From contig DASWHX010000046.1 in assembly GCA_036397995.1 (NCBI GenBank), positions 1 to 64,000 on the forward strand: DNA of 64,000 bases, given 5' to 3'. A program made the translations under genes and the position numbers. Source of the stretch: DASWHX01 sp036397995 (GTDB lineage Bacteria; Bacteroidota; Bacteroidia; Cytophagales; Cyclobacteriaceae). Position 1 is the stretch's first letter. Each line of letters starts with the position of its first letter. The notes beneath the pieces are model-generated. The model worked only from the letters and a program-made list of their open reading frames with translations. It did no database searches and was not told the origin of the DNA. Of this stretch, positions 43,399 through 52,290 are shown piece after piece.

Positions 43399-44717
43399 AG
43401 AATTTCTTTACAACCATAAAGAACATTTTTTCCATTGAGGAATTGAGGACACGGATCATCAATACCATTGGGTATTTATTGATTTTCAGACTTGGTTCTT
43501 ACATAGTTTTGCCTGGAATTGATCCAGTCATTCTAAAATCAATCACCGGCGATCCTACCGGTATTTTTGGATTATTAAACACCTTCCTTGGAGGCGCTTT
43601 TCAGCGCGCATCCATTTTTGCGTTGGGAATAATGCCCTATATATCCGCTTCAATTGTTGTCCAGTTGTTAACGGTCGCAGTTCCTTATTTCCAAAAACTT
43701 CAAAAAGAAGGAGAATCAGGAAGAAAACGAATCAACCAGATAACAAGAGTTCTGACCATTGCTATAACATTTATGCAGGCTTTCAGTTACTTGTCAGTAA
43801 CAATTCCGGCTGAAGCAATCACTATTAGCCCATTCTTGTTCAAAGCATCATCCATAATTATCCTTGTTACCGGAACCATGTTTGCCATGTGGCTTGGTGA
43901 GAGAATAACCGATAGGGGAATAGGTAACGGTATTTCAATGTTGATAATGATTGGTATCATTTCAAGATTGCCATCCCAATTGGTGGCCGAAGGCCTTTCA
44001 AAGGGGATGCCAGGGGCTTTAATGTTTATTCTTGAATTAGTAACCCTGTTTTTTGTCGTTATGGCCGTAGTAATGTTTACCCAGGCAATTAGGAGAATCC
44101 CGGTTCAATATGCCAAACAAGTGGTAGGAAACAAAGTGTATGGGGGGCAAAGACAATATATACCATTGAAAGTTAATTCGGCAGGAGTAATGCCCATAAT
44201 ATTTGCTCAGGCGTTAATGTTCATACCGCCTTTGATAGCAGGCTTATGGGCAGACAACGATATTTCCATTTACATAGGCACTGTCTTCAATGACACAACT
44301 TCCTGGCAATATACGCTTGTGTTTGGAATCCTGATTTTAGTATTTACATTTTTCTATACCGCAATCACTGTTAATCCAAACCAGATTGCAGACGATATGA
44401 AACGAAATGGAGGGTTTATTCCCGGAGTAAAACCAGGGAAGCAAACTTCCGAATTTATTGATAATATATTAACAAGGATAACATTTCCTGGATCCGTTTT
44501 TCTTGCCATAGTAGCTATAATGCCCACCTTTGCTGTGCTTGCCGGAGTAACTCCCGGATTTTCACAGTTTTATGGTGGAACATCGCTTTTGATTATGGTT
44601 GGGGTTATACTTGATACCCTGGCGCAGATTGAAAGTTATTTACTAATGAGGCATTATGAAGGAATGATGAAGTCAGGAAGGATAAAAGGACGTTCTCAAA
44701 ATGTTGCTGTTGCTTAA
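43395..44717 (+). CDS. secY: Preprotein translocase subunit SecY
   Basis: A 440-residue inner-membrane channel protein with about ten hydrophobic segments. Seen: the plug region after the first helix (LGSYIVLPGIDP), GIMPYISASIVVQLL, GERITDRGIGNGISM and NPNQIADDMKRNGGFIPG. The ATG overlaps the rplO stop. Pairs with SecE (19280). Confidence 0.98.
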   Translation: MKNFFTTIKNIFSIEELRTRIINTIGYLLIFRLGSYIVLPGIDPVILKSITGDPTGIFGLLNTFLGGAFQRASIFALGIMPYISASIVVQLLTVAVPYFQKLQKEGESGRKRINQITRVLTIAITFMQAFSYLSVTIPAEAITISPFLFKASSIIILVTGTMFAMWLGERITDRGIGNGISMLIMIGIISRLPSQLVAEGLSKGMPGALMFILELVTLFFVVMAVVMFTQAIRRIPVQYAKQVVGNKVYGGQRQYIPLKVNSAGVMPIIFAQALMFIPPLIAGLWADNDISIYIGTVFNDTTSWQYTLVFGILILVFTFFYTAITVNPNQIADDMKRNGGFIPGVKPGKQTSEFIDNILTRITFPGSVFLAIVAIMPTFAVLAGVTPGFSQFYGGTSLLIMVGVILDTLAQIESYLLMRHYEGMMKSGRIKGRSQNVAVA

Positions 44718-44723
44718 TTAGTA

Positions 44724-45503
44724 ATGATTCATTACAAAACAGCGGAAGAAGTTGAACTGATAAAGGAAAGTGCTGAAATTCTTAGCAGAGCTCATGGTGA
44801 AGTTGCTTCCATGATTAGACCTGGCGTGAAGACCATCGACCTTGACCATAGAGCTGAGTCTTTTATTAAAGATCAGGGTGGTAAACCTTCATTTAAGAAT
44901 TACAAATCCTTCCCATTTTCATTATGCATTAGTTTAAATGAAAATGTGGTTCACGGCTTTCCCGGGAAATATGAACTTCAAGAGGGAGACATTGTTTCCA
45001 TTGATTGTGGCGTCTTTTATAAAGGATTTCATAGTGATTGTGCATACACCTATCCGGTAGGTCCAGTTTCTCCGGATAAGGAAGAATTATTAAAAATTAC
45101 TGAAGAATCTCTTTATGAGGGCATACGGAATGCAAAAGCAGGAAACCGCATTGGTGACATTAGTTTCTCAATTCAGGAATATACAGAGAAACGAGGATTT
45201 TCAGTAGTGCGCGAATTGGTTGGTCATGGTATTGGAAAAAACCTGCATGAATCTCCTGAAGTACCTAATTATGGTAAAAGAGGCAATGGGCCTAAAATAA
45301 AGCCCGGATTGGTAATTGCCATTGAACCCATGATTAATATGGGCCGAAGAAATGTGGTTCAGGAAAATGATGGATGGACAATAAGAACCCAGGACAGGGA
45401 ACCATCTGCTCACTTTGAGCATACAGTAGCTATTTTTGAGGGTAAAACAGAAATATTGACGACACATAAATATATAGAAGAGAATTTTGTAATGAATGGC
45501 TAA
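44724..45503 (+). CDS. map: Methionine aminopeptidase
   Basis: A 259-residue type I enzyme that removes the initiator methionine. Metal ligands are visible: two aspartates (SIDCGVF and HSDCAYT), a histidine (GHGIGKNLHE) and two glutamates (IEPM and HFEHT region). It lies 6 bases after secY and overlaps infA by 8 bases. Confidence 0.97.
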   Translation: MIHYKTAEEVELIKESAEILSRAHGEVASMIRPGVKTIDLDHRAESFIKDQGGKPSFKNYKSFPFSLCISLNENVVHGFPGKYELQEGDIVSIDCGVFYKGFHSDCAYTYPVGPVSPDKEELLKITEESLYEGIRNAKAGNRIGDISFSIQEYTEKRGFSVVRELVGHGIGKNLHESPEVPNYGKRGNGPKIKPGLVIAIEPMINMGRRNVVQENDGWTIRTQDREPSAHFEHTVAIFEGKTEILTTHKYIEENFVMNG

Positions 45504-45714
45504 ACAAGCATCGATAGAGCAAGACGGAACAATAATTGAAGCATTATCCAATGCAATGTTTAGAGTTGAACTGGAAAATGGGCACCAGGTAATTGCCCAT
45601 ATCTCCGGTAAAATGAGAATGCATTATATAAAAATATTACCTGGCGACAAGGTCAAACTGGAAATGTCTCCCTATGATCTTACAAAAGGAAGAATTGTTT
45701 ACAGATATAAGTAG
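45496..45714 (+). CDS. infA: Translation initiation factor IF-1
   Basis: A 72-residue OB-fold factor that covers the A site during initiation. GTIIEALSNAMFRVELENGH and the end MSPYDLTKGRIVYRYK are typical. Its start lies inside the 3' end of map. Confidence 0.98.
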   Translation: MAKQASIEQDGTIIEALSNAMFRVELENGHQVIAHISGKMRMHYIKILPGDKVKLEMSPYDLTKGRIVYRYK

Positions 45715-45722
45715 AGTTAGTC

Positions 45723-45839
45723 ATGAAAGTAAAAGCATCAGTAAAAAAGAGAAGCGCAGATTGTAAAGTAATCAGGCGGAAGGGAAAGCTTTACGTGATA
45801 AACAAAAAGAACCCAAGATTTAAGCAACGTCAAGGTTAA
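45723..45839 (+). CDS. rpmJ: Ribosomal protein L36, zinc-free type
   Basis: A 38-residue protein: MKVKASVKKRSADCKV, then RRKGKLYVINKKNPRFKQ. Only one of the usual zinc ligands (Cys14) is present, so it is the zinc-independent form. It lies 8 bases after infA and 14 before rpsM, its usual place. Confidence 0.96.
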   Translation: MKVKASVKKRSADCKVIRRKGKLYVINKKNPRFKQRQG

Positions 45840-45853
45840 AATATTAGAATACT

Positions 45854-46234
45854 ATGGCACGAATTTCAGGTGTAGATATTCCAGATAGTAAAAGAGGTGA
45901 GGTAGGACTCACTTACATTTATGGTATCGGAAGGAGGTCGGCTCAAAAAATATTAACAAAAGCAGGAGTTGACTGGAATAAGAAAGTGAGCGAGTGGAAT
46001 GATGAAGAATCAAACAAGATTCGATCAATCATTACGGATAATTTCCGCGTCGAAGGTTCCTTAAAATCCGAAGTGCAGCTAAGTCTCAAGCGATTGTTAG
46101 ACATTGGCTGTTACAGAGGACTCCGGCATCGTAAAGGACTTCCTGTTCGTGGACAGAAGACTAAGAATAATGCAAGGACTAGAAAAGGCAAGAGAAAAAC
46201 AGTGGCAAATAAGAAAAGGGCACCTAAGGGTTAA
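45854..46234 (+). CDS. rpsM: Ribosomal protein S13
   Basis: A 126-residue head protein contacting P-site tRNA. MARISGVDIPDSKRGEVGLT, RHRKGLPVRGQKTKNNARTR and the basic end are conserved. Confidence 0.98.
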   Translation: MARISGVDIPDSKRGEVGLTYIYGIGRRSAQKILTKAGVDWNKKVSEWNDEESNKIRSIITDNFRVEGSLKSEVQLSLKRLLDIGCYRGLRHRKGLPVRGQKTKNNARTRKGKRKTVANKKRAPKG

Positions 46235-46248
46235 TAGTTAATAAAGCG

Positions 46249-46641
46249 ATGGCTGAAAAAAGAAAAGACAAAGCAAGAAAGAGAGTAGTTCATGTTGAAG
46301 CTGTGGGTCAGGTTCATATACAGGCAACTTTCAACAATATTATTATTTCCATTACCAATATGCAGGGCCAGGTAGTTTCCTGGGCATCAGCAGGTAAGAT
46401 GGGATTTAAGGGTTCCAAAAAGAACACGCCATACGCGGCTCAGGTAGCAGCCTCTGACTGTTCTCAAAAAGCCTTCGACCTTGGCTTAAGAAAAGCGGAA
46501 GTATTTGTTAAAGGTCCTGGATCAGGAAGGGAATCAGCAATCAGAACTATTCAATCAACTGGAATTGAAATTACAACCATAAAAGATGTTACCCCTCTTC
46601 CACATAACGGTTGCAGACCTCCGAAAAGAAGAAGAGTTTAA
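46249..46641 (+). CDS. rpsK: Ribosomal protein S11
   Basis: A 130-residue platform protein. NNIIISITNMQGQVVSWASA, GPGSGRESAIRTI and the end PLPHNGCRPPKRRRV match the family. Confidence 0.98.
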   Translation: MAEKRKDKARKRVVHVEAVGQVHIQATFNNIIISITNMQGQVVSWASAGKMGFKGSKKNTPYAAQVAASDCSQKAFDLGLRKAEVFVKGPGSGRESAIRTIQSTGIEITTIKDVTPLPHNGCRPPKRRRV

Positions 46642-46652
46642 AAAGAAATAAA

Positions 46653-47255
46653 ATGGCAAGATATACAGGACCAAAAGCAAAAGTAGCACGAAGGTTTAAT
46701 GATCCAATCTTTGGGCCAAGCAGGGCAGTTCAGAAGAAAGCATACCCTCCCGGCCAGCATGGAAGAAACAGGAGAAGGAAACAGTCGGAATACTCGCTGC
46801 AATTGATGGAAAAACAAAAAGCGAAATACACATACGGCGTTCTTGAACGTCAGTTCGAAAACCTTTTTCATACCGCGGCTGCAAAACCAGGTATTACCGG
46901 AGAGGTTTTGCTTCAATTACTGGAAGCCAGGCTGGATAATACCGTTTACAGACTTGGGATTGCACCCACCAGGAGAGCTGCCAGGCAACTAGTTTTACAC
47001 AAGCACATAACCGTAAACGGCAAAGTCGTAAACATAGCCTCTTTTGAAATAAGGATTGGTGATGTCGTTGCAGTTAGAGAAAAATCAAAATCATTGTTGG
47101 CAATAACTGAATCTCTTGCTGCCAATCCAAAGAAATTTCCCTGGCTTGAGTGGAATGCCTCTGCTCTCGAAGGCAAACTTATTAGTATGCCAATCAGGGA
47201 AGATATTCCTGAGAATATTCAGGAACAATTAATCGTTGAACTTTATTCTAAATAA
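46653..47255 (+). CDS. rpsD: Ribosomal protein S4, zinc-free type
   Basis: A 200-residue 30S assembly protein. The ATG at 46653 gives MARYTGPKAKVARRF; the open frame upstream overlaps rpsK by chance. The N-terminal zinc cysteines are absent. LEARLDNTVYRLGIAPTRRA marks the S4 RNA-binding domain. Confidence 0.98.
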   Translation: MARYTGPKAKVARRFNDPIFGPSRAVQKKAYPPGQHGRNRRRKQSEYSLQLMEKQKAKYTYGVLERQFENLFHTAAAKPGITGEVLLQLLEARLDNTVYRLGIAPTRRAARQLVLHKHITVNGKVVNIASFEIRIGDVVAVREKSKSLLAITESLAANPKKFPWLEWNASALEGKLISMPIREDIPENIQEQLIVELYSK

Positions 47256-47296
47256 TAATTATCTCTGTTGAAGAGAAAAATCAAATAACTAAAAAT

Positions 47297-48286
47297 ATGT
47301 CAATACTTGCATTTCAAATGCCTGAAAAGGTGGTAATGGAAAAATCCGATGATTTCCATGGATTATTTACTTTTAAACCGCTGGAAAAAGGGTATGGTGT
47401 CACCATTGGTAATGCACTAAGAAGAATATTATTGTCCTCGTTGGAGGGCTATGCAATAACAGGGGTAAAAATACCAGGTGTTTTACATGAATTTTCTACT
47501 GTGGAAGGAATAGTTGAGGATGTGTCCGAAGTGATCCTTAATTTGAAAATGGTGAGATTTAAGAAAATCGCCGAAAGCATAGACAGCAAAATAATAGTGA
47601 GTGTTAAAAAGCAAAGTGTACTTACTGCCGGTGATCTTATCAGGTTTACAAACTCCTTTGAGATACTAAACCCTGACCAGGTAATTTGTAATCTGGATGA
47701 ATCTGTTAATTTGGAGCTTGAATTAACAGTTGAAAAGGGAAGAGGATATTTGCCAGCGGAAGAGAACAAACCTAGCGAGCAAATTTTTGGGTTTATTCCC
47801 ATTGATGCGGTTTTTACACCTATCAAAAATGTGAAATTTAGTGTGGAAAATACTCGTGTTGAACAAAAGACCGATTATGAAATGTTGATTCTGGATATTG
47901 AAACCGATGGTTCGATACATCCGGAAAACGCACTGAAAGGAGCAGCAAATATCCTGATTCAGCATTTTATGCTGTTCTCTGACCAAAATATGGTGCTTGA
48001 ACCAACAGATTCCGGCGAACCAGAGGCTGTGGATGAGGAAATGCTCCACATGAGAAAATTACTTAAAACCCCGCTGAACGACCTGGATTTATCTGTAAGA
48101 GCTTACAACTGTTTGAAGGCTGCAGATGTGAAAACCTTGGGAGATCTTGTGAGACTGGAAATTTCTGACATGATGAAATTTAGAAATTTTGGTAAGAAAT
48201 CACTTGCCGAACTCGAGCAGTTGATTGCTGAAAAGAACCTCACTTTTGGGATGGATCTCTCAAAATATAAACTTGAAGAAGACTAA
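47297..48286 (+). CDS. rpoA: RNA polymerase alpha subunit
   Basis: A 329-residue subunit. The N-terminal assembly domain has FKPLEKGYGVTIGNALRRIL and the C-terminal DNA/activator-binding domain has DLSVRAYNCLKAADVKTLGD and RNFGKKSLAELEQL. It lies between rpsD and rplQ, the normal alpha-operon order. Confidence 0.98.
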   Translation: MSILAFQMPEKVVMEKSDDFHGLFTFKPLEKGYGVTIGNALRRILLSSLEGYAITGVKIPGVLHEFSTVEGIVEDVSEVILNLKMVRFKKIAESIDSKIIVSVKKQSVLTAGDLIRFTNSFEILNPDQVICNLDESVNLELELTVEKGRGYLPAEENKPSEQIFGFIPIDAVFTPIKNVKFSVENTRVEQKTDYEMLILDIETDGSIHPENALKGAANILIQHFMLFSDQNMVLEPTDSGEPEAVDEEMLHMRKLLKTPLNDLDLSVRAYNCLKAADVKTLGDLVRLEISDMMKFRNFGKKSLAELEQLIAEKNLTFGMDLSKYKLEED

Positions 48287-48291
48287 GACAA

Positions 48292-48915
48292 ATGAGACAC
48301 GGGAAGAAATTCAATCATCTAGGCAGGACTTCCTCTCACAGGAAATCAATGCTTTCTAATATGGCTTCCTCATTGATTCTAAAGAAAAGAATCAAAACTA
48401 CAGTAGCCAAGGCAAAAGCATTGCGCCTGTATGTGGAACCCCTTTTGACAAAGGCAAAAAGTGATACGACACACTCAAGACGAGTTGTATTCAGTTATTT
48501 GCAGAATAAATACTCATTACAAGAATTATTTGGCGATATAGCTTCAAGGATTGCTGAACGTCCGGGGGGATATACACGGATTCTGAAAACTGGAAATCGT
48601 TTAGGTGATAATGCTGAAATGTGCATCATTGAACTTGTTGATTACAACGAAGGTCTGCTGAAAACAGAGAAATCAGCTAAATCGAAGACCAGGAGAGGTC
48701 GATCAAAGAAGAAGTACTCAGATTCGGAAGATACAATGACCACAGCTGAAGTTGTTGAGGAAACCACTGCCGCAGTCGAAGTGGTTGCAGAAGAAGAAAG
48801 TGTCGAAACTAAGAAACCAGAAGCTTCATCAGAAACTCAGGAAGGAACTACTGATGATGAATCGAAACAGAACCCGGAAGCAGAAGGGTCTGATGAAAAG
48901 AATAAGGAGAATTAA
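48292..48915 (+). CDS. rplQ: Ribosomal protein L17 with acidic tail
   Basis: A 207-residue protein. Residues 1-120 are a normal L17 (MRHGKKFNHLGRTSSHRKSM, GDNAEMCIIELVDYNE). A short basic linker (about 128-141, KSKTRRGRSKKK) is followed by an acidic low-complexity tail of about 65 residues rich in Glu, Thr and Ser. Extended L17 proteins are common in Bacteroidota. Last gene of the ribosomal cluster, followed by a strong terminator. Confidence 0.96.
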   Translation: MRHGKKFNHLGRTSSHRKSMLSNMASSLILKKRIKTTVAKAKALRLYVEPLLTKAKSDTTHSRRVVFSYLQNKYSLQELFGDIASRIAERPGGYTRILKTGNRLGDNAEMCIIELVDYNEGLLKTEKSAKSKTRRGRSKKKYSDSEDTMTTAEVVEETTAAVEVVAEEESVETKKPEASSETQEGTTDDESKQNPEAEGSDEKNKEN

Positions 48916-48939
48916 TGCGTAAATTGCAGTTAAATAGAG

Positions 48940-48975
48940 AAAGGGATTAGAGATTTATCTAATCCCTTTTTATTT
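48940..48975 (+). terminator. Terminator of the ribosomal cluster
   Basis: AAAGGGATTAGA (48940-48951) pairs perfectly over 12 bp with TCTAATCCCTTT (48958-48969), 6-base loop, then TTATTTTTG. The U-run overlaps the candidate carA -7 box. Confidence 0.9.
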
Positions 48976-48978
48976 TTG
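48971..48978 (+). promoter_or_regulatory. Candidate -7 box for carA
   Basis: TATTTTTG fits TAnnTTTG; TTAG (48947-48950), 20 bases upstream, is a weak -33 element. Both overlap the terminator. The carA ATG at 48996 would have a leader of only about 10 bases. Confidence 0.45.
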
Positions 48979-48995
48979 GGGCCAAATCCTATCCA

Positions 48996-50111
48996 ATGAA
49001 AATAGCATCCAGGAAAAAAGCATATCTGGTTCTGCAGGATGGTTTGATTCTTCAGGGTATCTCAATTGGAAAATCCGGAACCAGGGGTGGAGAAATCTGC
49101 TTTAATACAGGGATGACAGGATACCAGGAAATTTACACCGATCCCTCTTATTTTGGCCAGATAATAGTTAGTACAGCTGCTCACATTGGCAATTATGGAG
49201 CAATGAGTACTGAGCAAGAGTCATCAGGCGCTAAAATCAGCGGATTAGTTGTAAATGAATTTTCCCAGGTTTATTCCCGGGAAACTGCAGACGAAAGCTT
49301 GCAAAATTACCTGGAAAGAAATGAAATTGTAGGAATTGCCGACATCGATACACGTAAGTTAGTAAGGCACATTCGCAGCAAAGGTGCAATGAATGCTATC
49401 ATCTCATCAGAACTTGAGCCGGATGCCCTTAAAACCGAACTTAACAAAATTCCATCTATGGAAGGGTCTGAACTTTCATCGGTGGTGTCAACCAAAGAAC
49501 CCTATTTTGTTGGCGAATCAAAAAATTCATTCCGAATTGCTGCCCTTGATCTTGGGATAAAGAAAAGTATTTTGACTAATCTGGTTGAAAGAGGATGCCT
49601 TGTTCAGGTATTTCCAGCCAAAACTAGCTTTACGGATATGGAGAAATGGGATCCGGACGGTTATTTCATAAGCAATGGTCCTGGGGATCCTGCTGCTATG
49701 GAATACGCGGTAGAAACAGTTAAGGAAGTGCTCAATAAGAATATTCCCTTGTTTGGAATCTGCCTTGGCCATCAAATTCTTGCCCGTGCATGCGGAATAA
49801 GTACTTACAAGATGCACCATGGTCACCGGGGGCTTAATCACCCGGTGAAGAATTTGAACACCGGAAGAAGTGAAATCACATCTCAGAATCATGGGTTCTG
49901 CGTGAACGGAGATGAAACCAGTAAGAATAAGAATTTAAAAATTACTCACGTTAACCTTAATGACAAAACCATAGAAGGGTTTGAAGTATTGAATAAGAAA
50001 GCGTTCAGTGTTCAGTATCATCCGGAAGCCTCGCCAGGACCACACGACTCCCGTTACCTGTTCGACAACTTCATCGAAATGGTAAAAAAATCTAAAAAGA
50101 TTAACGTATGA
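48996..50111 (+). CDS. carA: Carbamoyl-phosphate synthase small (glutaminase) subunit
   Basis: A 371-residue subunit that releases ammonia from glutamine for the large subunit in pyrimidine and arginine synthesis. The class I glutaminase site is FGICLGHQ with Cys256; the His and Glu are in YHPEASPGPHD. The N-terminal CPSase domain is intact. carB is not in the window, so the subunits are encoded apart. The stop overlaps eno by 4 bases. Confidence 0.97.
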   Translation: MKIASRKKAYLVLQDGLILQGISIGKSGTRGGEICFNTGMTGYQEIYTDPSYFGQIIVSTAAHIGNYGAMSTEQESSGAKISGLVVNEFSQVYSRETADESLQNYLERNEIVGIADIDTRKLVRHIRSKGAMNAIISSELEPDALKTELNKIPSMEGSELSSVVSTKEPYFVGESKNSFRIAALDLGIKKSILTNLVERGCLVQVFPAKTSFTDMEKWDPDGYFISNGPGDPAAMEYAVETVKEVLNKNIPLFGICLGHQILARACGISTYKMHHGHRGLNHPVKNLNTGRSEITSQNHGFCVNGDETSKNKNLKITHVNLNDKTIEGFEVLNKKAFSVQYHPEASPGPHDSRYLFDNFIEMVKKSKKINV

Positions 50112-51382
50112 GCTTTATTGAAGAAATAATCGCCCGACAAATTTTTGATTCGAGAGGTAATCCTACAATTGAAGTTGACGTTCTGACCGAAAATGGATTC
50201 ATAGGACGTGCTGCAGTCCCATCTGGTGCTTCCACAGGAAGCCATGAAGCGGTTGAATTACGAGATGGAGGACCGAATTATATGGGAAAGGGTGTATTGA
50301 AAGCCGTAAAGAATGTTAATGAACTTATTTCACCTGAATTGATCGGAATGCCAGTTATGGAGCAAACTTTGATTGATAACTTGTTGATACAATTGGATGG
50401 CTCACCCAACAAAAGCAAAATGGGTGCTAATGCCATTTTAGGGGCCTCACTGGCTGTTGCAAAAGCAGCTGCTCAGGAATCAGGTCAACCTTTATTCAGA
50501 TATGTCGGTGGCGTAAATGCTTGCACAATGCCAATTCCTATGATGAACATTTTAAATGGTGGAAGCCACGCGGATAACTCAATTGATTTTCAAGAGTTCA
50601 TGATTATGCCAATGAAGGCTTCAAGTTTTTCTGAAGCTCTGAGAATGGGTACCGAAGTGTTCCACAATCTGAAGAAGGTATTAACCTCCAAGGGGTTGTC
50701 GACTAATGTTGGAGATGAAGGAGGATTTGCTCCTAATATAAAATCTAATGTAGAGGCCATTGAATTGGTTTTGATTAGTATCGAGAAAGCGGGTTACAAA
50801 CCCGGTGAAGACATCTTTATTGCGCTGGATGCTGCTTCATCCGAATTTTATGATATTAAAAAGTCAAGGTACATTCTCAAAAAATCTACCAGGGAAGAAC
50901 TATCATCATCGGAACTGGCTGCATTCTGGAAGGAGTGGGTAGATAAATACCCTATTGTTTCAATCGAGGATGGTATGGCCGAAGATGATTGGGACGGGTG
51001 GAAAGAACTCACGAATGTAATTGGCAGCAAAGTTCAGATTGTGGGTGATGACCTTTTTGTGACCAATGTTGAAAGGTTACAAAAAGGAATTGATGAGGGC
51101 ATTGCCAATAGTATTCTGATTAAAGTTAACCAGATCGGAACGCTAACAGAAACAATTAATGCGGTGAATCTTGCCACCCGCAACTCCTATACTTCGGTAA
51201 TGTCCCATCGATCCGGAGAAACGGAAGATAATACCATAGCTGATTTGGCAGTGGCACTTAATACCGGTCAGATTAAAACCGGATCAGCCTCCAGGTCAGA
51301 CAGAATGGCTAAATATAATCAGCTTTTGAGAATTGAAGAGGAGCTTGGGGAGGTGGCCTATTTTCCAAATAAATTGAAATAA
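50108..51382 (+). CDS. eno: Enolase
   Basis: A 424-residue glycolytic enzyme converting 2-phosphoglycerate to phosphoenolpyruvate with magnesium. ARQIFDSRGNPTIEVDV, GDEGGFAPN (catalytic Glu), IEDGMAEDDWDGW, VGDDLFVTN and SHRSGETED are all present. Starts inside the carA stop (ATGA), so carA-eno is one transcript. Confidence 0.99.
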   Translation: MSFIEEIIARQIFDSRGNPTIEVDVLTENGFIGRAAVPSGASTGSHEAVELRDGGPNYMGKGVLKAVKNVNELISPELIGMPVMEQTLIDNLLIQLDGSPNKSKMGANAILGASLAVAKAAAQESGQPLFRYVGGVNACTMPIPMMNILNGGSHADNSIDFQEFMIMPMKASSFSEALRMGTEVFHNLKKVLTSKGLSTNVGDEGGFAPNIKSNVEAIELVLISIEKAGYKPGEDIFIALDAASSEFYDIKKSRYILKKSTREELSSSELAAFWKEWVDKYPIVSIEDGMAEDDWDGWKELTNVIGSKVQIVGDDLFVTNVERLQKGIDEGIANSILIKVNQIGTLTETINAVNLATRNSYTSVMSHRSGETEDNTIADLAVALNTGQIKTGSASRSDRMAKYNQLLRIEEELGEVAYFPNKLK

Positions 51383-51454
51383 TCAGGGAAGTAATAGTAA
51401 TTCCTTTTTATTTTACTGTTATTAATATTATTTTTAGGATAATTTGAATATGAT

Positions 51455-51748
51455 ATGAGAGTCAAATTACCTGCCTATCTCAAGAATTTCTACTTTATAA
51501 TCGCGGTATTCTTTTTGATCTGGATGCTTTTTGTCGATTCAAATGATGTTTTTTCCCAACTTAAACTCAGAAAAAAGGTAACTACCCTCGAACAAGAAAA
51601 GGAATACTACCTGGAGAAAATTGAAGAAGTGAAAAAGGATCGGGAGGAGTTGCTGAGTAACCAGGAACTTCTTGAAAAATTTGCCCGGGAAAAATATCTG
51701 ATGAAGAAAAAGACAGAAGATATCTATCTTGTAGTTGAGGAAAAGTAG
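51455..51748 (+). CDS. FtsB/DivIC-type septum formation initiator
   Basis: A 97-residue bitopic protein: one membrane helix (about 11-29, FYFIIAVFFLIWMLFV) followed by a coiled coil (about 42-75, KVTTLEQEKEYYLEKIEEVK) and a short C-terminal region with EKFAREKYLMKKKTEDIYLV. This is the plan of FtsB/DivIC, which bridges FtsQ and FtsL at the divisome. The position after eno is the one known for ftsB in many bacteria. Confidence 0.92.
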   Translation: MRVKLPAYLKNFYFIIAVFFLIWMLFVDSNDVFSQLKLRKKVTTLEQEKEYYLEKIEEVKKDREELLSNQELLEKFAREKYLMKKKTEDIYLVVEEK

Positions 51749-51753
51749 AATTA

Positions 51754-52290
51754 ATGAAAAAGTTTTTGCTGGTACCTTTTATCCTGGTCTCATTCCCGGC
51801 TATATGTCAATATGATCAATTGATCGGAAAAGATGTTCCATTAATAGAAAGGTTTTATGTGGGTGGCGGCTTTGGTCTGGGATTTAGCAGTTTCTCGGAT
51901 TATGTTGCCGTCTCTCCAAATATTGGATACCGGATTACAGAAAGAGGGTCAATTGGTATTGGAGTATTGTATCAGTATAGAAACTATAAAGCCTATGATG
52001 TAAAGACTGATGATTGGGGCGGCAGTATCTTTACAAGGTATAAAGTTTTTGGCCCGGCTTTCGCCGCAGCAGAATACGAATATATAAATTTTGAATTCGT
52101 AACTGCAACACTAACCACATTTCGTGGTGACTATTCAAGTTTCATGGTAGGTGCAGGAATTGCTCAACCAATAACACGGAACGTTTCTTTCATCATTTCT
52201 GCGATGTACAACCTTACTTACAGGGAAACTGACGGTGGGCCGTATTCCTCACCCTGGAATTTACGCGTAGGAATATCTGCAGGTTTTTAA
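51754..52290 (+). CDS. Small outer-membrane beta-barrel protein
   Basis: A 178-residue exported protein of unknown role. The signal peptide is residues 1 to about 18 (KKFLLVPFILVSFPAICQ). The rest alternates strands with aromatic and glycine residues (FYVGGGFGLGFSSF, GSIGIGVLYQYRNY) and ends in Phe, typical of an eight-stranded outer-membrane barrel of the OmpX/PorT-like kind. It lies 5 bases after the divisome gene and converges on the dehydrogenase with a 4-base overlap. Confidence 0.82.
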   Translation: MKKFLLVPFILVSFPAICQYDQLIGKDVPLIERFYVGGGFGLGFSSFSDYVAVSPNIGYRITERGSIGIGVLYQYRNYKAYDVKTDDWGGSIFTRYKVFGPAFAAAEYEYINFEFVTATLTTFRGDYSSFMVGAGIAQPITRNVSFIISAMYNLTYRETDGGPYSSPWNLRVGISAGF

